From positions 1 to 35,824 of IMG/VR virus record IMGVR_UViG_3300046820_000814: 35,824 nucleotides of DNA, one strand, 5' to 3'. Origin of the DNA: a virus. The notes under the pieces were generated by a model. That model was not told the origin of the DNA and made no database searches. It saw only the letters and a program-made list of their open reading frames with translations. Below, piece after piece: positions 33,595-35,824 of the stretch; the first letter of the stretch is position 1; each line of letters starts with the position of its first letter. Both the position numbers and the translations under genes were made by a program.

Positions 33595-33920
33595 TTAGTT
33601 CCGCCTTCGTATGGCTTACCGTGCCCTTCCTTGATGAGCATGTCGCTCAACAGGACGCCGTCAACCATAACCTCAGCCAGTATACGCCCATATTTATCCT
33701 GACGCTCAAATACTTTAATGCTAAGGCTTTTAGACTTTTGCATATTCTGGTCAGTGAATGCTTTGGCAAGAAGTCCTTCAGGAGTATTCTTTTCTGGTGA
33801 ATTGACGTGCATGACGCGCACGTGTTTATCAATTAAGTAGATGCCAAATCCCAAGTCAACGTTTGCAACGAATGTGTCACCATCGACAACTCGCAGGTAT
33901 TTAATCTTATACTCGTACAT
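33591..33920 (-). CDS. Staphylococcal-nuclease-like (SNc) protein, 109 aa
   Basis: Small OB-fold nuclease. VVDGDTFVANVD (residues 11-22) carries the acidic pair D13/D15; VRVMHVNSPE (34-43) gives R35 and E43, numbering coincidentally equal to staphylococcal nuclease; DKYGRILAEV (75-84) supplies the second Arg (R79); LIKEGHGKPYEGG is the usual C-terminal signature. The residue equivalent to Asp40, a calcium ligand in the model enzyme, is Asn here. No signal peptide, so it works inside the cell. ATG at 33920 shares TAATG with the upstream gene, and its stop overlaps the methyltransferase start. Confidence 0.85.
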   Translation of the reverse strand: MYEYKIKYLRVVDGDTFVANVDLGFGIYLIDKHVRVMHVNSPEKNTPEGLLAKAFTDQNMQKSKSLSIKVFERQDKYGRILAEVMVDGVLLSDMLIKEGHGKPYEGGTK

Positions 33921-34165
33921 TAATCTTCATCCTCTAGTTCGTCAGCACTGAGAGATATACGCTCGTAGGCAAACTGCACCAGCCCGTAGGCAACAATGTC
34001 ATCGCAGTTTCTTGCAAAGGATACACGAGTGCCTTGTGTAAACATACTCGACTCACGCATCAGGAGTACAACGTCAATCCCAGCAGCCCTAGCTTCCTTG
34101 ATAAGATCGGCAAACACATCTGAAACTTGGTCATAGGAACGTGGGATTTCTTCTCCGTCAATCAT
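33920..34165 (-). CDS. Hypothetical protein, 81 aa
   Basis: The product (MIDGEEIPRSYDQVSDVFAD, then LIKEARAAGIDVVLLMRESSMFTQG and a final ISLSADELEDED) looks like a small alpha/beta protein with an acidic tail. No family recognised. The start has a strong GAGGAGAGG, and lies just after the terminator-like hairpin, so transcription must start very close by or read through. Coupled by TAATG to the SNase-like gene. Confidence 0.65.
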   Translation of the reverse strand: MIDGEEIPRSYDQVSDVFADLIKEARAAGIDVVLLMRESSMFTQGTRVSFARNCDDIVAYGLVQFAYERISLSADELEDED

Positions 34166-34180
34166 AAACCTCTCCTCTAT

Positions 34181-34226
34181 AAAAGAAAGAACCACCCTGA
34201 CAGTGGCTGTATAAGGGTGGCTCTTT
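34181..34226 (-). terminator. Terminator or attenuator hairpin between early genes and DNA-metabolism operon
   Basis: Stem of 13 pairs, 34186-34198 with 34214-34226, containing a smaller ACAG/CTGT stem in its loop (34200-34210). In minus-strand RNA the pair at 34191/34221 is a G-U wobble, but in plus-strand RNA it would be an A-C mismatch. It is followed on the minus strand by CTTTTAT. Both points favour a minus-strand terminator. Confidence 0.7.
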
Positions 34227-34270
34227 CACTTGCGATGGTAGTTGTTGTTCTTCGCAATACTCACCTTGCG

Positions 34271-34690
34271 GTGGCGAAAACAGTATACAATGACGACAGA
34301 GCAATGAGTACAGCAATCAAAAAAGATCCGGCAAAGTGGAAGGGTATTGTTGCAAGTGTCAAGGCTGGCACTAAGGGTGGTGACCCTGGTGAGTGGTCTG
34401 CACGCAAAGCGCAACTTGCCACACAAAAGTACAAAGCATCTGGCGGTACATACCAAGGTCCTAAAAAAGCAGACAACAGCCTGTCAAAATGGTCAGACCA
34501 AAAGTGGCGCACTAGTGATAACACTCCATCCGAAGGCAAAAAACGGTACTTGCCAGATAAGGCATGGTCAGGTTTGTCTAGTGGCGAGAAAGCTGCAACT
34601 AACAAAGCAAAAGCCTCTGGTAATAAAGCCGGAAAACAATTCGTGGCTCAACCAAAGGCTATTGCACAGAAGACTGCAAAGTACCGCTAA
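34271..34690 (+). CDS. DUF5872-like small basic protein, 139 aa
   Basis: The body, AKWKGIVASVKAGTKGGDPG followed by EWSARKAQLATQKYKASGGTYQGPKK, then SLSKWSDQKWRTSDN, KKRYLPDKAWSGLSSGEKAA and GKQFVAQPKAIAQKTAKYR, resembles the DUF5872 family known from aquatic phages and large viruses, of unknown function. It is very basic and Lys/Ala/Ser-rich. Two starts are possible: GTG at 34271 (MAKTVYNDDRA...) or ATG at 34304 (MSTAIKKDP...). Neither has a strong ribosome binding site. It runs opposite to its neighbours and its end overlaps the end of the convergent early gene by 4 bases. I see no clear promoter. Confidence 0.7.
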   Translation: MAKTVYNDDRAMSTAIKKDPAKWKGIVASVKAGTKGGDPGEWSARKAQLATQKYKASGGTYQGPKKADNSLSKWSDQKWRTSDNTPSEGKKRYLPDKAWSGLSSGEKAATNKAKASGNKAGKQFVAQPKAIAQKTAKYR

Positions 34691-34932
34691 GGTTTATTTT
34701 TGATAAGCACCGTGCGTAAAGCATCTTTGCGTTTTAGGTTGTCCATGGCGTAACTAACGGCGTAGATTAATTCAGTAAACTCTGGGTTGTTAATCCTGCC
34801 GACAACTTCCCTCTGCCCATCTCGATCATAGACTAACTCAATGTACGGTTCGTCTGGGTTATCTTTGAAATGCTTATGTATAGCGGTAACCGCTAGGTAC
34901 ATATCGTCTTCAGTTGAAATCTTAAAGGTCAT
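34687..34932 (-). CDS. Hypothetical early-type protein, 81 aa
   Basis: The product starts MTFKISTEDDMYLAVTAIHKH and contains DEPYIELVYDRDGQREVVGR and a helical C-terminus. It looks like a small alpha/beta fold, with no recognised family. ATGA overlap with the upstream Tad2-like gene and a GGAGG seven bases before the ATG. The stop overlaps the convergent plus-strand gene by 4 bases. Confidence 0.68.
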   Translation of the reverse strand: MTFKISTEDDMYLAVTAIHKHFKDNPDEPYIELVYDRDGQREVVGRINNPEFTELIYAVSYAMDNLKRKDALRTVLIKNKP

Positions 34933-35189
34933 TCCACTACCTCCTTTTTGTTGGAGACAACAATATGGTTTGCTTCGTCTTCCCACTCATCTACTTGCCA
35001 GTCATCAGCTGCTAGGTCAGATCCACGTAAAGGAGCAAGATGACACAAAACATGAAAGTCAAACTCTACTCTAGCTTCAGAAAACATATTCCAGTCATCT
35101 TCGTAGTATATAAAGTGACCGTCTTGCCACCCTTTACGGTAGACAGGTAACCCACTCAGTAAGTCGTTCAGCACCTCAGCAAATGTCAT
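34929..35189 (-). CDS. DUF2829/Tad2-like protein, candidate Thoeris inhibitor, 86 aa
   Basis: The N-terminus MTFAEVLNDLLSGLPVYRKGW (F3, G13, R18, G20, W21) follows the DUF2829 pattern 'M.F..AL..l..G..V.R.gW', and the C-terminal part APLRGSDLAADDWQV (S57-V66) follows its 'sDllAeDWeV' ending. DUF2829 proteins include Tad2, which sequesters the cyclic ADP-ribose signal of the Thoeris anti-phage system. Length (86) fits. It lies in a run of tiny overlapping early-type genes, where phages often keep anti-defence genes. The middle is shorter and more divergent than usual. Family match is from memory; function is inference. Overlaps its upstream neighbour by 14 bases. Confidence 0.62.
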   Translation of the reverse strand: MTFAEVLNDLLSGLPVYRKGWQDGHFIYYEDDWNMFSEARVEFDFHVLCHLAPLRGSDLAADDWQVDEWEDEANHIVVSNKKEVVE

Positions 35190-35466
35190 TGGCTTGCGCT
35201 TCCTTTGCTTTGTACTTCTCAATGACAACACGGATAGCATTGTCACCCCAAGGCATAGTCATCGGAGGACTAGGCACACCCATATCGACTAACCACTGCG
35301 ACATCTGCCGACGAGTCCTACCTTCCTTATACCAAAGCCAAATCACGTCCTGTATCTCCGCAGGTATATGATCTAGCAGGTACACCCGCTTTTTGGGCGG
35401 CTCACCTGTTGAATTTTTAGACCTGGCACGCACAGAGCCAATCGATCTCGCATTACTTAAACTCAT
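35176..35466 (-). CDS. Small DNA-binding-like protein with recombinase-type pattern, 96 aa
   Basis: Start ATG at 35466 overlaps the upstream TGA as ATGA. After a basic, probably flexible N-terminus (residues 1-30, Ser/Arg/Lys-rich) comes IPAEIQDVIWLWYKEGRTRRQ, then MSQWLVDMGVPSPPMTMPWG and DNAIRVVIEKY. This recalls the DNA-binding 'recombinase' region of large serine recombinases ('i..ly..G.s...ia..Ln..gi.......W....v..il'), but the catalytic domain is absent. A regulatory DNA-binding role is possible; unrelated resemblance is also possible. Confidence 0.6.
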   Translation of the reverse strand: MSLSNARSIGSVRARSKNSTGEPPKKRVYLLDHIPAEIQDVIWLWYKEGRTRRQMSQWLVDMGVPSPPMTMPWGDNAIRVVIEKYKAKEAQANDIC

Positions 35467-35696
35467 CTCTCCCACCACTTCTTCTTAGGCACTGCACGCA
35501 GAGCGTGGTCACCCTGGAGTCCCAACAACTCGTCAATAGACTCATCAAGCAAATCACTTAGCCGGCACGTTACATGGTTGCCAACAAGACCATTCTCCGA
35601 CTGCATACGACGACGAAACACCTCAACACGATACTGCATAAGCAGCATGTCTGACACCAACTCGTCAAACTCTGACCGCAAATCACGCTTGTTCAT
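35463..35696 (-). CDS. Small acidic hypothetical protein, 77 aa
   Basis: First gene of the right-end run. The start ATG at 35696 has GGAGA six bases upstream; a longer reading from 35738 has no such site. The product (MNKRDLRSEFDELVSDMLLM and a helical QYRVEVFRRRMQSENGLVGN) looks all-alpha and ends in basic PKKKWWER. No family recognised. Confidence 0.65.
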   Translation of the reverse strand: MNKRDLRSEFDELVSDMLLMQYRVEVFRRRMQSENGLVGNHVTCRLSDLLDESIDELLGLQGDHALRAVPKKKWWER

Positions 35697-35824
35697 ACAA
35701 ATCTCCGCTAGTACTATACAATATATTAATGACAGCACGCTAAAATGTTTTGTTGGATAAGCGAATCTACGTCGGTAGAGGGTAGTCGAAGAAAATATGT
35801 TCCGTAGGGGGCGGGGAGGATTAT
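35697..35824. other. Right-end non-coding stretch
   Basis: No gene seen. Bases about 35711-35730 are AT-rich (TATATTGTATAGT on the minus strand) and would be a natural place for the promoter of the right-end run, but I could not find a convincing -35 box at proper spacing. The last 20 bases are G-rich. Confidence 0.4.

Noticed and set aside
1-35824. tRNA genes, CRISPR arrays, insertion sequences or attachment sites
   Set aside because: Gaps between genes are nearly all under 130 bases and none folds as a tRNA; no regular direct-repeat spacer array, transposase or integrase was seen.

Overview
The window is part of the genome of a tailed double-stranded DNA bacteriophage. The terminase, portal, scaffold, capsid, connector and nozzle order, together with three large ejection-type proteins and no tape measure, sheath or tail-tube genes, points to a short-tailed (podovirus-like) phage. 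The sequence does not identify the host. Strong purine-rich ribosome binding sites and a sigma70-like promoter suggest an ordinary bacterium. No integrase, DNA polymerase or RNA polymerase gene is present. Any replication genes would lie beyond the left edge, where the first gene is cut off. I found no tRNA, rRNA, CRISPR array or insertion sequence.

Almost every gene is on the minus strand, so the map reads right to left. From about 35.7 to 34.7 kb is a tightly overlapping run of four tiny early-type genes. One resembles DUF2829/Tad2 anti-Thoeris proteins and one has a recombinase-like DNA-binding pattern. A hairpin at 34.2 kb looks like their terminator. From 34.2 to 30.1 kb are nucleotide and DNA metabolism genes: a SNase-like nuclease, a cytosine-5 DNA methyltransferase with a very long target-recognition region, dUTPase, a DUF3310 protein, a CHAP-like endolysin, an XRE-type repressor with two palindromes at its start, and SSB. 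A lone plus-strand gene at 29.7 kb encodes a LuxR-type helix-turn-helix protein with its own promoter and terminator.

From 29.7 to 28.2 kb is a chain of six tiny Lys/Met-rich proteins, including a 51-residue zinc ribbon. Two proteins of unknown function follow. The packaging and head module then runs from 26.0 to 16.8 kb: small terminase candidate, large terminase, a previously easy-to-miss 42-residue membrane protein, portal, scaffold, capsid, decoration-like protein and two connector proteins. Two small membrane proteins (holin candidates) sit at 16.8-16.2 kb.

From 16.2 to 7.2 kb are tail and fibre-like proteins. Several share a recurrent beta-rich module, and one is built of about 13 copies of a 21-residue repeat. 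The left end (7.2 kb to the edge) holds three successive ejection-type proteins. The last is at least 1387 residues and contains an HExxH metallopeptidase motif. Its natural-looking start codon is out of frame by one base. Most neighbouring genes overlap as ATGA or TAATG, which implies long operons with translational coupling.
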